Assembly: GCA_003116875.1 (NCBI GenBank)
Contig: BCKT01000012.1
Coordinates: 606,690 to 670,689 of the forward strand
Length of the DNA: 64,000 nucleotides
Source: Takashimella koratensis
Taxonomy: Eukaryota; Basidiomycota; Tremellomycetes; Trichosporonales; Tetragoniomycetaceae
Reading direction: 5' to 3'
Positions within the stretch are counted from its first letter, which is position 1, and each line of letters starts with the position of its first letter. The notes under the pieces are model-generated. The model was not told the origin of the DNA and ran no database searches. It saw nothing but the letters and a program-made list of their open reading frames with translations. This document shows positions 46,778-58,065 of this stretch, piece after piece. Both the position numbers and the translations under genes were made by a program.

Positions 46778-49547
46778 TTACAACCACGCATACCCATCCT
46801 TCTCCCAATTCACCCACTCGCTTGCCCCTCCCCAAGTCCTCTTCATCCACTCTGCGAACGCGATCGCCGTCGCAGATCCCACATTGTCAGGCTGGTCGTC
46901 GTTGATACAGACCATGGAGATAGTTGGGTCCTTGGTCACTCTGTCGACTGCTCCAAGAAGCTGAAGGGTGCTGTGGACCATGCTGAATTGCGCAGGGGAT
47001 GAACCTGATTCGCCAAGAAAAGAAATGTCAGCGGGCGTTCAACAACCCTGTTGTAGCTCCCAGCTGCCAAGATTTTTTCTTCTTTCCTTTCCTTCACAGT
47101 TCACGTTCAACTTACCAAAGACGTAGGCGTATCTTGAGAGCAATTTGACACTCCAAGCCCTGAGATCGACAACCCCTTCCTCGACCTCGTGCCCGGCCCA
47201 CTTATCCTGCCCGACCCTCACGTTCTCCGCGATCCCAAACTCGGCGTCCTCCCACTTGCTCGTGAGGGGCAACATCGGTTCTTTCCTCTCCCACTTCCCC
47301 TTCTCCTTCTTCGGGGGACGATACGTCGTCCCATGGGCAGGGAGGAACGCACCCAGCCCCCGCTCGCCCGAAGCAGTGATCAGCGCAGTGATCAGGCAGT
47401 CGCCGCATCCCGGTTTGACAAACGTCAGGTTGGCGAACATCTCGGCGGCGCTGTATTCGGTAGATGAAGTGAAAAAGTCGTCTGGCAGGCATTGAATCGC
47501 AGGGAATTCGCAGGTGATCGGTTGGTTGGTGATATCGGGTCGAGCTGGCATATGGCCGTCGAAAGAGGCTGCACGAAAGATCGAGATTAGCAATTGCAGT
47601 GAGGAGACCTGTCGTGCTCTAGCAGGATATCAAGACTCACAGAAGGTGTACTCGGTGTTCTTTGGCCCCTCCCACCCAGCTTGACGCATCAGATCGTTCA
47701 AATCATCCAACGTTTTCCTCTCCCCTCTCTCTACCCTGACCATCTCTAGTTCATTCCCCTTCTCCATACCCAACACCTTCCTGATCTCCTCCCTTGCCTG
47801 TTCCCCCCAGACACCCTTCTCTCCACCGACTTTTCCCACTGCCCAGACCCACAACAGTGCCTCGCGCCACCTCTCGACTCGGAGATGCGTAACGAGCCAC
47901 GCCATCTCGACATCCCCGTCTCCACGCTTACTCTCGCGGAACGCCCTAGTCGCGCTCTCCGTCATCGACGACGCGAACATGATTGATGCCTCGTGTGCGA
48001 GCGAGAGCGTCTGCGCCTTGGGAAGGTGGTGCATGTACATCCGGGATCGGTAGGGGAATCGAGCAGAGATAAGGGAAGAAGCGTGTTGGAGACCACCCCA
48101 CTCGCCACCCGTCGATTTCAGGTGCGGCGGCATGATGGGGTTGACATAGAGCTGGGAAGATGGGTCCAGTCGGACGACAGTGCCTAAGAGTGGGTGATGG
48201 AAATCCGCTGTCGACATGTCGCGCATCATGAACATGTCGTCGTTGGACATAACACTGGTGTAGGGTCAGCTTGACTGGGAAACACATGGTGATCATTAGC
48301 CACACTCACTACTGCTCGCTGAGATCCTTGACGAACGGTATCCGCGTCTCGATCTCAAAGCTGTTGAAAGTCGGAAGCGACAACCTGCGCCATTCTGCCT
48401 CGTCCGTGTCCTCGAGCGTGGCCGGCAACGACCCGTCGTCGTCGCGTGGGAGCCTGTAGATCTCTGGGTGGAAGTGCCACCTCAACCTAGACTGATCCGC
48501 CTTATCCCACTGAAGCCACGCTGGGATTTGCCCCATCTGCCAGCCTGAGACGTCGATACCCTCAGGTACGTCCTCTTTGCTCGGCAGCGCGGCGATGTTA
48601 CCCTCGCTTGCATCAAATTCGTATGCGCCCGAGATGACGTGAATCGTTCGAGCGCGTTGGGCGAGTGAGATCGCGCCGGATCGGAGAGCGCCACGGAGCT
48701 CGCCGTTGTCTCGCCAATGTCGCTTCTTACCCCACAATGGTACACCTTCCTCGAGAGCTTTCGCCTCGTTCGCCGCTTGGAAATACGGCGAAGACGCGTT
48801 GACGAAGAGGTACACGAGGTCGATGGTGCTCTGATTAGGGACCGACTCGGGGTCGGCGGTCGAAGGGAGGGAGCCGTAGGTGTAGTAGTGGTCGAGAAGG
48901 TCAAGGGGGAGGCGGTTGGACATGGGCTTGAGCATGTGCGGGGAGGGAGGGAGGGAGTGTGTGATGGGAACGAGGACGTGGGACGGGTCGCTAAGGGTGA
49001 AGACACCCTCGTCGGTCGATTCGAGGGGGATGGTAGGTGTATCAAACTCGATAGCGTTGGGATCGCTCGAGATCTGTGGCCACCCCCACGACCCGCTTAC
49101 TCTATCTGGTGCAAAGTGATAGATGATCGCATACGACCCTGCGAACAGCGTGATGAACAATGTTGTGATCGCAGCGGGCATACACCATGGTCGACGTCGC
49201 CTTCGTATCCGTCGACTTGGCTGAGCTCCTGGTTTCCCTGGCGATCCGACGTACTGGTACCCGTAGGTGAAAGGGATGTGGCTCTCGGACGCCGCCTCGT
49301 CGCTCTCTAATAAAGCGTCCTCGTCCTCGTCGCGCCACCCGAGCATCGCCCAGCGCGAACTCCCGGCCTCGCGCTCGTGTGAGAGTGGTGTGGGCGAAGG
49401 GTGGCGGTATTCTGAAGAAGGAGAGCGGCTGGCTTGCAGACTTGCAGAGTGGGCAGCCATCGACGCGAGTAGAGGAGATGTCGAGGTCTCCGACATGGAC
49501 CGCAACGGCTCGTATTGAGGCTCGGCGGGAGCAAAGAACTTCCACAT
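46778..49547 (-). CDS. Stealth-family sugar-phosphate transferase (xylosylphosphotransferase-like)
   Basis: Type II membrane protein in four exons. The cytoplasmic N-terminus ends in RRIRRRRRPW and is followed by the signal anchor CMPAAITTLFITLFAGSYAI. The lumenal part has the Stealth conserved regions in order: IDLVYLFVNASSPYF (CR1), HWRDNGELRGALRSGAIS with RTIHVISG, QIPAWL and RWHFHPEIYRLP (CR2), LPTFNSFEIETRIPFVKDLS joined by an intron to EQYVMSNDDMFMMR (CR3), and FDGHMPARPDITNQP with VCINDDQPD near the end (CR4). This family moves a sugar-1-phosphate from a nucleotide sugar to a glycan; GlcNAc-1-phosphotransferase and Cryptococcus Xpt1 belong here. By fungal context it resembles Xpt1, a Golgi enzyme adding xylose-phosphate to mannose; the substrate cannot be read from sequence. 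Confidence 0.82.
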
Positions 49548-51578
49548 CGCGAGGAAGAGGGACGTAGAGATGGACTAGATGTCAAAGAGAACGGAAAGTG
49601 GCGAGGGTTGAGGGAGACGAAGGGAAAAAGAGTGTGTGGGCCCAACGAGGTGGGAATGCAGAGAGCAATTCGGATTGGAATAGTAGAGAAGCGGAGATAG
49701 GTGTGGTGGAGGGGAGACGTCGAGTAGGTGGTGCGATAGGTTCGAAGGGTCGAGGGGGACGGACGCGCTCTGCGCTGTCGTTTGTTATGTTTGTTATTAT
49801 TGTTGGGTGTTGAGTGTCAGACGACCAGAGTCTGTACTTGCGGGAGGGGGCGGGGCGAGAAAAGAGCACCGCAGGCGGAGAGGGGGTTAGGCAAAGGGGT
49901 CAAGAGCGGAAGAGGTCGGGCTTTGATCACCCCCCGCTCTCAATCTGTGTGCTGTGTTGTCTCGAAGCGTGTAAGCAAACGAGGTGATGGTCCAAATTTG
50001 GCCGAAGCGCAGTTTGGAATGAAACCCGTCCACTTTGACTGCGGCGTGAGAAAGGGATAGCAAGGTTGATTATGTCCAAAAATGCGGAGATCGCAGCGGA
50101 ACGCAACGCCGGCCGAAAGGAAGCGAGCGGGGTCGGGAGGGAGGATACGCGTCAGGCGAGCGTCGAGAAGAAGGCGAGGGTTGGAGGCTGGCAACGGCGG
50201 CGGCGGCGGCGGCGGTGTGCGACCGCGCACGTAGGGATGCGGGTGTGATAGTCGGGAGTTTGCGTTGGAGGCGGTAGTCGGTAGTCGGTAAGTTGGGACC
50301 GACTAGCGCGTTGTCGTCAGACCAGTACGTCTGCGCCTGTGTCTGCGCCTGAATCGTCGCAGCGTTGCTGTGAAGGACGGACGGGGAAGGGAGGAGGAAA
50401 TGGCGGTCATGGCATCATTGCGCCATGGGCTGGTTTGAGACGAGGGACGGTGAGGGTGAGGGTGAGGGTTGGCTGAGTGTGACGCGAAAGCGCAGAGCGG
50501 CGAGGCGGGGGGGGGGGGGGGGGGGGGGGGGGTGAGGAGGTGTGAGGGGTGAGAGATGTGAGGAGTGTGTGAGTCTGAATGTGAAAGGAGACCGACCGCA
50601 GCCATGATGGGCTGAGGGACTTGTAAAAAAAACCAGTCGACGCTGGAAATAGACATGAATCGAATGGATCCGCGCCCGCCCTCAACGCCTTCCAAGGAGA
50701 CACACACAAACGCGCAAAGGCACAGGTACACGGATCTCATCAACCTTGCGACGTCGCAACCACGATCACCACCGCGCCACAGTCTCCCAACCGGTCGCGC
50801 GACAGTCTATATTCACTCTCATCTTTTTGCGGGTGTACTGGTCGTATCGATGAAGAGACCGAAGCGGTCTCTCCTCTCGCACCTCGGCTTGTCGGCATGG
50901 AGGGCGAGGGTTACAATTGTGCGCAGGCAAGGGAATGGCAAGTGCAAAAGGGAAGTGGTGGGAGCGCAGAGGGGGGTCGACCCAAAGGTTGTTGCTGCGC
51001 ATGTAGGGTAAGTGGTGGATGGCAGTGTTTGAAAATAGAACAAGGGGAGAATCAACAATCGGTGAAAAGCAAGTTGGAAAAAAAAAAAGCCGCGGCGGAA
51101 CGAGATTAAACCTGAAACCCTAGTGAGAGACCAACCGCCGCAGCTCAGCTTCGCGCACGAGACCTACCTCGGACCTGACAGCCCTTACCTCCTCGCTCGT
51201 CAAACGGCCGAGGGGCCAGCACGGGACTGAGCAGCTGACCGGACCCAAAGGAACCCTGTCCCGCCCAGTCTCTGCGCAATTAGGCGCGTACAGGAGGCTC
51301 CATTTTAATTGCATCCATCCATCCTCTATTCAATGTTCTCTCGCGTTCTCGCGTGCCATGTGCACATCAGGAACAGGGACGATCAATAGTCTGCATCGGT
51401 TGGTACACTAGCCAAAGTTGATATGCTGCATTCTGCGCTCGAACCATATGAACAGAAACAGTGGGATGATATCGTGACGCGTCTGCTTCCTCTCTTCGTC
51501 CTATCATTGCTCTCTTTCTCTTCCTGCCTCTTCCTACTTGTTCTCCAAGATCTCCTTCGCTACTGATCAGCCTCGATT
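49548..51578. other. Gene-free region upstream of the Stealth-family gene
   Basis: About 2 kb between the Stealth-family start and the 3' end of OST1 (both minus). It contains CGG repeats near 50197-50214, four GGTGAG-type repeats near 50450-50470, a 26-G run (50507-50532) and an A run near 51080. The plus strand is purine-rich beside the Stealth gene, i.e. a pyrimidine-rich leader on the coding strand. No credible frame on either strand. Confidence 0.5.
50507..50532. repeat. Poly-G run, 26 bases
   Basis: An uninterrupted run of 26 G in the upstream region of the Stealth-family gene, flanked by GTGAGG repeats. Length in the assembly may be unreliable because such runs are hard to sequence. 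Confidence 0.93.
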
Positions 51579-53526
51579 CTAGGCCTTTTTGCTGCTGTCG
51601 ATACTGTAGTCTACCCGCCTCAAGCCGGCAAACAAGACGAACAACCCGCCAACGACAGCTGCCACCGTCAATGGCTTTTGCAGCTGCGCGGCCAACGAGT
51701 ACTCGTACGTGATGTAGATCGGCTGAGCGTGGAACTCGGTCAAACGTGACTTGGTGAGGGTGACCATGTATCGGCCGGTCGAGTCGAGGTAGGTCTTGTG
51801 AACCGAGTGGGCGATAGAGTCAACAGGGAAAGGAGTGAAGACCTCGACGTGGCTGTGAGGCAGAGTAAAGGAGAAATGCAACGGTCATTGTCAGCGATGG
51901 CAAAGGTACCTGCCGCTTTGGGCATGTGGAGAAAGGAAACAGTCGATACCCACCTAGCACCCTCTGGGAGGATAACGTGGAGCTCGGCGTCGTCGACCAC
52001 CGCGTCACGGATAGGAGTGAGGAACGGAACCTCAAGGACCATCTTGTTCCCGTCTGTCTTGAGGGCGTCTGCCAGCGGCATGTCCCAGCCAACTACAAAG
52101 CTGTAGTTCCACCCTCCGAGGATCGGGTACCGCGGCCTGAGCTCGAGGTGGCCGTCAACCACGCGTGGGCTTGTCCGGACTTTACTCTTCTTCTGAAGAG
52201 CAGGGGTCGAGCCAGCACGGAAGTGGGAGGTAGAGACGTTGCCGATAGTGTCGTAGTAGTAGACCGAGTGGGCAGTGGGTGGGATCCGAAGGGTCGTCTC
52301 GGTGAAGATCTGAGCAGGGGTGGAGGCGTGGTAGCGCGACTGCTGGTGTGCCAGGCGGGAGAAGTGGCCCTTGAGTCTGAAATGGGGTCAGCGAGATCAG
52401 ACGGGCGTCGGGAGATAATCTCCTGACGAGTTCCCAGCGAAGCACCAACGCATCTACTCACTTGGCTCCAGTGTTGGCCAGGTCGACCTCGTCCTGGATA
52501 TTGAGGTTTGCGCCCCAGTGGCTGACCTCGACCGACCGCTTGAGGGTACGGACGCTCATCACGGGGTCCTTGACCTCGTAGTGGACGGTGAACGGGTGGC
52601 GCTCGACGGTGCTCTTGGGGCCGAGCGTGGACGGGACAGAGTAGAAGGGGCCGAGAGTAAGCGTCGCTGCCGATTTGGTCACGTCCGAGTCGCGCGTGTA
52701 CGTCGTCGGCACCGTGCTGTGCGAGATGATGTTTGGTGTTGGTGCGCTATGGGGAGAGCACAAAGACAAGAAAGTCAGCCGTCGCCTTATTGCCAAGAAT
52801 CAACACTTGCACTTACCGAACTTTGATACGCTCAACGTCGGAAGAGTACCAGCTCTCGACGTAGGTCGAGTTTGCGAGCCAGAGGAGGAACTGTGCATCT
52901 CGCTGCTCAATCTCCGCCGGGAGGGGCTGAGACCCGTGCACCAGAGTCGTCGATAACGAAATGGTCGCTGTGTCGTCTTTGCTCAACTTGCCCAGAGGGA
53001 CGGATACGGTCGGTGCGCTATTTTGATTATTTCGCGCATGCATCGTTAGCTCCATCGCCATCAACATGCCTTCCTCCACCACCTCGTCACGTCCCACCTC
53101 CATCAACCTCCACTTTAGGGCGAATAATAGCGCACCGGGGACCGAGTGTGACCCGACACTAACCTCCACCCGCCTCCACCTGAAGTGCGCCTCTCCTGTC
53201 TCTGCGACTCACGTCGCTCCGCAGCCGCCGAATCTCACTCACCTTCCTGGCTCAGAGACGAGGACAACACCGTCCACGCTCTTCCCACCGACGAGGACCT
53301 CCCACCATGCGGGCTCCTCGTCGTCGTCTCCACCTAGGGCGAGGTGGTACTCCCCTGGGCCATCGGCGGTCGCTTTCACATTGTACTGCGTCGTCACGTG
53401 CGATGCCGAGCCGCCGAGCTCGACGGTGCGGGCGACAGCGGTGTTGACAAACGTCTGAGGTGGAGGGACGAGGGCGACGGCCAATGGGAGGAGAGGGAGG
53501 AGGGGCAAGGGGAGAAGGGACCACAT
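51579..53526 (-). CDS. OST1: Ribophorin I / Ost1, oligosaccharyltransferase subunit
   Basis: Five or six exons. The N-terminal signal peptide is MWSLLPLPLLPLLPLAVALV, followed by FVNTAVARTVELGGSASHVT and YNVKATADGPGEYHLAL. Middle exons contain LPAEIEQRDAQFLLWLANST, YVESWYSSDVERIKVR and PNIISHSTVPTTYTRDSDVT with LGPFYSVP. Further conserved parts are RHPFTVHYEVKDPVMSVRTL, LKRSVEVSHWGANLNIQDEV, HSVYYYDTIGNVSTSHFR, LRPRYPILGGWNYSFVVGWD and LHVILPEGA. The C-terminus is one membrane span (LTVAAVVGGLFVLFAGLRRV) followed by DYSIDSSKKA. This matches Ost1, the ER subunit that binds nascent chains during N-glycosylation. The lysines at -3 and -2 resemble an ER retrieval signal. The start ATG (53526) begins the signal peptide directly. 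Confidence 0.93.
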
Positions 53527-54121
53527 CGTGCACGAGGTGGGCCGAGGTGAGGTGGGGTCGGGCTGGGTGAGGATGATGTGGAGGGTGGTGGAGGATCACG
53601 CTCAGCTTCGGCGGAATCTCCAGCGCGACGTCCGTTGCCACTGATAATGACCTCGAGTTCTGAATGCCACGTCATACTATTCCCGGGGATTAGCGCATCT
53701 CCGCCATCAAAAGTCCCAAAGGACCTGCCCGATCGCCGAGTGTTGATCAGCACTCCCTGGCTCCACAAGCATATCCACTCGGATCCGGGCCTCCCCGGGT
53801 CCGAATTTCCCGCAACTTATCCCAAATGCAGCATTCTGAGCAATCTGACAGTCGTACTCTTGGTAATCCTATCAGCAAGACGTCGTCGTGGCTTCGGTCA
53901 GGTCGAAAAAGACGCGCGATGCCTCGGCATCCAAGCTAGTGAAGCTAACACAACGCTCAGCTCATGGATGAAATCAACAGCTCCCGAGATGTATAAAACC
54001 CGCTCTGTTGGTCGTGTCAAGTGGTCCTCATCCGCTTCAGTCTCTATTACCTCCTACTCGACTTTCAGAGTTCTCACAGATTTTCACTCACTTTTGCATC
54101 AATCAACCCCAACTCACTACA
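53527..54121. promoter_or_regulatory. Divergent promoter region OST1 / epimerase-like gene
   Basis: 595 bases between divergent starts. Near 53780-53803 lies an inverted repeat, CGGATCCGGG / CCCGGGTCCG with one mismatch pair and four spacer bases. A good TATA box (TATAAAA, 53992-53998) lies about 125 bases before the epimerase-like start codon and probably drives that gene. Confidence 0.55.
53992..53998 (+). promoter_or_regulatory. TATA box of the epimerase-like gene
   Basis: TATAAAA directly read, 130 bases before the ATG at 54122. The position fits a regulated fungal promoter. Confidence 0.6.
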
Positions 54122-55489
54122 ATGAAGGTTATCGTCCTTGGCGCAACCGGTACGTCTTCTCTCCTCCCGCCTTCCCGCTCACTTTTCTTCCTGTATTCGC
54201 CAGCTGACACTCGTGGCAGGCTTTATCGGCTCGGGTATCGCTTCCGCGCTCACCCGTGGTGGCCACATTGTCTACGGTACCACTCGCGGCGCTAGCTCTG
54301 CCTCTCAGCTGGCAGCGAAAGAGATCATTCCGATCGTTTGCGACCCTCTTACTGAGGAAGGTCGTGCCAAGTGGGGGGAGATCGCCAAGACCGTCGACGC
54401 CGGTAAGTTCCTTGCTTACACCTCGTCTGCCGCAGTTTTGATCTGACTTCCATCTCGGTCAGTCATCGACACGCTCCCCTGCATGAGCCCCGAGCCGCCA
54501 GTCGCCACGTTCAAGCTGGTCGAAAGCATCCAGCGGGAGGCAGCAGGCACCAAGATCACTTACATCTACACGGGTGGGTCGTGGGTCCACTCACGGGGCA
54601 CTGGTGGTCTCGAGTCATGGACTAGCGAGTCCCAGCCTCACTCGGGACAAGTCCTTGCCACCAAATGGCGATGGCAGGTCGAGAACCTCGTTCTCACCAG
54701 TAAGTCAACTCACAGCCTCAACCAACCACAAGCGTTGCTTCACTGGGCTTCAGTGGTCGTATTTACACTGACTGTAATCTCAGGCGACAAGGTGAACGGA
54801 ATAGTCATCCGCCCTTCGGTGCTATACGGCAGCTCTTCCTCCCTCTTTGGAATGTTCCTCTTTGAAGCCGCCTACGAGGCCGGGAAGAAGGGCGAGACGA
54901 TCGAAGTCGCTTCTCACCCAGACACCAGGATGCTCACGGTCCACCCTGATGACCTAGGTGACCTGTACCTCCGTGTTGTTGAGCGCGTAAGTGGCGGCGA
55001 CGTAGTCGGTTGCAGAATTCTGTTAAAGGTCATGCTTGTGCTGACTTGAGGCTCGACACAAAAGGGTTCACTGCTTAAGGGCCAAGTCTTCATTGGTTCC
55101 AACCCCCAGTCGGAGAGGTATACCGATATCATGGACGCCGTGATCCGTGTCTCAGGTGCCAAGGGATACACCATCCGTCCTCCGTCCAACCGTACGTTCC
55201 CTCTCTTTCCACGCGCTGAGCATCCCAATCCTCTCCATGTCAGCATACATTCTTGAGTAGTGAGCTAACACCCCTTCAGCCTTCGAGGAAGCATGGACGA
55301 GCTCCACCAACGCCAAGCCTGTCTACGGACACTCACTTACCGGCTGGAGACCCACCAAGCTCAGCCTCGTAGACGGCATGGACATCTACTGGTGAGTACT
55401 CGAACTCATACTGTGCGTGGAATTATACTGACCCATTTCCCAGGGCGGCATTCGTTGCGGCCTACGAGGAGAAGAAGAGCAAGGCGTGA
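54122..55489 (+). CDS. NAD(P)-dependent epimerase/reductase-like protein (extended SDR)
   Basis: Six or seven exons. Exon 1 encodes MKVIVLGATG and joins FIGSGIASALTRGGHIVYGT, giving the Rossmann nucleotide-binding motif GATGFIG. Later blocks are AAKEIIPIVCDPLTEEGRAK, VIDTLPCMS, ITYIYTGGSWVHSRG, VIRPSVLYGSSSSLFGMFLF, HPDTRMLTVHPDDLGDLYLR and SLTGWRPTKLSLVDGM, with the end at KKSKA. The order fits NAD-dependent epimerase/dehydratase-type extended SDR proteins. The classical YxxxK is not evident: the site after TGGSWVHSRG lacks a clear Tyr-x3-Lys, so it could be an atypical reductase or an NmrA-like regulator. Substrate unknown. A TATA box lies upstream. The C-terminal KSKA is a weak match to a peroxisomal tripeptide and should not be over-read. 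Confidence 0.78.
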
Positions 55490-56106
55490 GATGCACAGTC
55501 GTCTCGTTCTGCTGCTCGCTGCAGGCATCGCTGTCTCTGAGAAATTATTATGAGTAATGCACCAATTGAGCGCTTCTCAGGGGTATTTCACAAGACTCAC
55601 ATTTGCCACAGCCACGACCTTCACAATAACCAGATACTCACTTCACAAGACTCAAACGACAACTTGCGAACGCCTTCGCAGACATAACTTCATTACAGGC
55701 TGTACACACACTGATATGGATACAATGACGGTTCTTTGTCCACATTCCCATCAAGCTGGTTTGAAGCGAGACCGTGAGACAGTTGCGCCTCTCGTGAGAC
55801 AGACTGCCACACTTTCCCACCCCTCTTTTCATCTCGCCTGGAGATACCGGGATCGCGGCGACTCTGTTTCGTTGTCTTCGCTCCCCTTCTCAGAGTCTCA
55901 AGTGCCCGACAGGCTGAAAGACTAACTCCAAGTATCTCAAAACTTGGTTACTGAGCCTACGCCCACACAGATTGTCTCCCTGCTTTTCTATAAATTAGCA
56001 ATCTGGAGACTGGTCGATGGTGCTCGTCACCACTCGAAAGCAACACATCCCACATTGGTGTCAATCCCATATCTCAGACTAGCTTTCAACAACATACAGC
56101 CATCCA
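55490..56106. promoter_or_regulatory. Intergenic region with TATA box before the accessory genes
   Basis: 617 bases with no convincing gene. A TATA box (TATAAAT, 55989-55995) sits 118 bases before the ATG at 56107. From here rightward the conserved intron-rich genes cease. Confidence 0.5.
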
Positions 56107-56343
56107 ATGACCGAACATCGCCCAGAGGACGACGATTCGACCGTATCAGAGGAGACTGACCTTGCGACAAGCCGCCGCAGTAAACGTCGCCCTCGAAACC
56201 TCCAACGCACCTCCGTCATCCCCTCGACCTCCACTTCTGAGCCCCGAAGCCAGTTCGACACCGATTCGGAATCGGAAGACGACGAACTGTTAGGTTTCAA
56301 CGGGTTGGGGATTCATCTCTCGACGCTACAGACTGCTATTTAA
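56107..56343 (+). CDS. Small acidic protein, 78 residues, unrecognised
   Basis: Uninterrupted frame from ATG to TAA with a TATA box 118 bases upstream. It reads MTEHRPEDDDSTVSEETDLA, then a basic SRRSKRRPRNLQR patch, a Ser/Thr stretch and an acidic FDTDSESEDDELLGF near the end. I recognise no family. The basic patch could be a nuclear signal. It may be a complete small gene, or the first exon of the family gene that follows (56609-57058) with an unusually long intron between. The same TATA-to-ATG distance as the family member at 58066 favours a real start. Confidence 0.45.
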   Translation: MTEHRPEDDDSTVSEETDLATSRRSKRRPRNLQRTSVIPSTSTSEPRSQFDTDSESEDDELLGFNGLGIHLSTLQTAI

Positions 56344-56463
56344 ATCCACCAGATCGGCCTCGACCGCTTGCGCGTCGTTCATGCATCCCCGTCGTTCTCC
56401 GCGGCCGCAACCGCTTGCGGGCTCGTGCGCCGCAGCGCTGCATCGCCCCTACTAGTGGTCTTT

Positions 56464-56525
56464 ATTGTTCTCCGTGGCCTCGGCCTGCGCCACCATTGTT
56501 CTCCGTGGCCTCGGCCTGCGCCACC
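56464..56525. repeat. 31-bp perfect tandem duplication
   Basis: Two adjacent identical 31-base copies (56464-56494 and 56495-56525), beginning ATTGTTCTCC and ending GCGCCACC. The unit is not a multiple of three, so it would shift any frame crossing it. It lies between the 78-residue frame and the family-like frame downstream. Confidence 0.9.
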
Positions 56526-56608
56526 CCGCTCGGTCCCCTCTCGGCATCCAGGTACCTCGGGACCGCTCGGACCGCCTCAGACGTCCTTGGATGCCATACC
56601 TGACACAG

Positions 56609-57058
56609 TAACCAGGCATCAAACACCTCGGCTACTGAGCCGACGGAGTTCACGCGACAGCAATCACAGCAAGAGCCAGAGCCAGAGTCCATCTCGGCGT
56701 CGACTGCCACAGCAACAACCATACCGGCTAAAAACAAACGACTCTCTTACTTCTCACAGCAGATCGCTGACGCCGACTCGGGAGAGCGTACAATCACCAG
56801 AAAAGACACCAAGGATTTCGGACATCTTGGAGCACTTCCTGAAGGACTCTCTGCCACTTACCTTTCGCGAGACCAATCCTCTTCCTCCGCGGGGCCTCAA
56901 AGTACCGACGTGACAGCATCTGAGGTTGGTGACCAGACTCAAGACACTCAAGGCCCTCCTGCAGAATACGATGAGGATGAAGAAGAAGTCATCGACGCAT
57001 CGGAAAGGAAAAAACGGTCCGCCAAGAAGCTAAAGGACCGCTTCGGTTTTGATGTGTA
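56609..57058 (+). CDS. Family member A: 3' part of tandem paralog family gene, 5' end unresolved
   Basis: Open frame ending at TAG 57056-57058, preceded by an in-frame stop just before 56606 and a possible splice acceptor (CACAG, ending 56608). It encodes a Gln/Glu-rich start, KNKRLSYFSQQIADADSGE, and later EYDEDEEEVIDASERKK followed by a basic KKLKDRFGFDV end. The first block matches KNNRLSYYSEQLKIADSED of the gene at 58066, and both proteins end with an acidic run, V..AS and a basic tail, so the two are paralogs. A competing frame covers 56368-56913 and contains ISDILEHFLKDS, which resembles the DILHKFFGTS block of the same relative, so this copy may have compensating frameshifts. Function unknown; it may be a decaying copy. 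Confidence 0.5.
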
Positions 57059-58065
57059 GTTGACTGTCAGTGATCTTCTCGATTGTCGTCAAAGCTCAAT
57101 GTCTAAGATAGAGGTCGAGATAGACGTTTGAAGTTTTCTATGATACTTAGCTTGAGTTGAAATACAGTGCCCGTGACGGTCCTGCGTTTCAAACTCGTTC
57201 ATGCATGAGGAGTGTGTTTCATTTGGCGACGTAGACGAGTATCGTAATAATGTCTGAGACAGCCCACAAGCAATTCCAAAGGGTCATCAGCCCAAGCCAG
57301 CTGCACTACGGCTGGGTAGAATATCTGTGCTTCGGGCGGGCGTCGACATGCCCATATTTCGCCTACCCCTCGATCAAAGGCGACGTGATCAGCGGAGATT
57401 CTGAAAGGAAAGGTGTGAGTCCGAGGAGATCCGTTGCATGGTCGCATGCGCACACGCCTTGTCCGACTCTGGCCTCAAATGATCCAAGGCCAGCGCACAA
57501 AGGAAGTGATAGGATTGGTCAGCCCGTCGGTCTCGCACGGGGACAATTACCTGTCATGGTGAAGTCTGCAGCGGCAAGCATATGCCTTCCGTGGTCACCT
57601 CGTCGGTCGCTTTTGCGGTTTGAGGTCTCCGTTGTGGGTAGTTTTCCAACGCCGTCGCGGACTCTGTACGGCGGCCGGTATCCCTTTATGTCCTTCCCTT
57701 GATATGGTATAGTCCCGAGTGGATTTACCACCGAGCTCATCTACCTCCGAGTTCGCCTTCCAATCTCCTGAGCCTTTGACCCAACGCCAGCCTGGCGCCA
57801 ACTGAACGAAGGCGGCTAACCAATGGGGAGCGGTGCGTCTGGAACCAAATCTCTTCAGGACTTCCTATGGAAGGCGTCCTCTGATACGGTTGTGACGTGC
57901 GCTCGGAGTCAAAAAGACCGAATGGAGCTCAACCGAGCGAGCGGCATATATAAGGCGACTGAATCATGGACAAATCCACTCTCGTCAACAACCAACGCTC
58001 TTCATCAAGATCGCCTTCACAACAAACGCACTCACTGCACTCTCAACAGCTTCAGTGACCTGAAC
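57059..58065. promoter_or_regulatory. Intergenic region between family members A and B, TATA box at 57947
   Basis: About 1 kb without a convincing gene; a frame at 57250-57702 has no resemblance to anything. A TATA box (TATATAAG, 57947-57954) precedes the ATG at 58066 by about 117 bases. Confidence 0.5.

Noticed and set aside
57250..57702. 150-codon frame between family members A and B
   Set aside because: No family motif or known domain, no promoter signal upstream, minus strand equally open in part.
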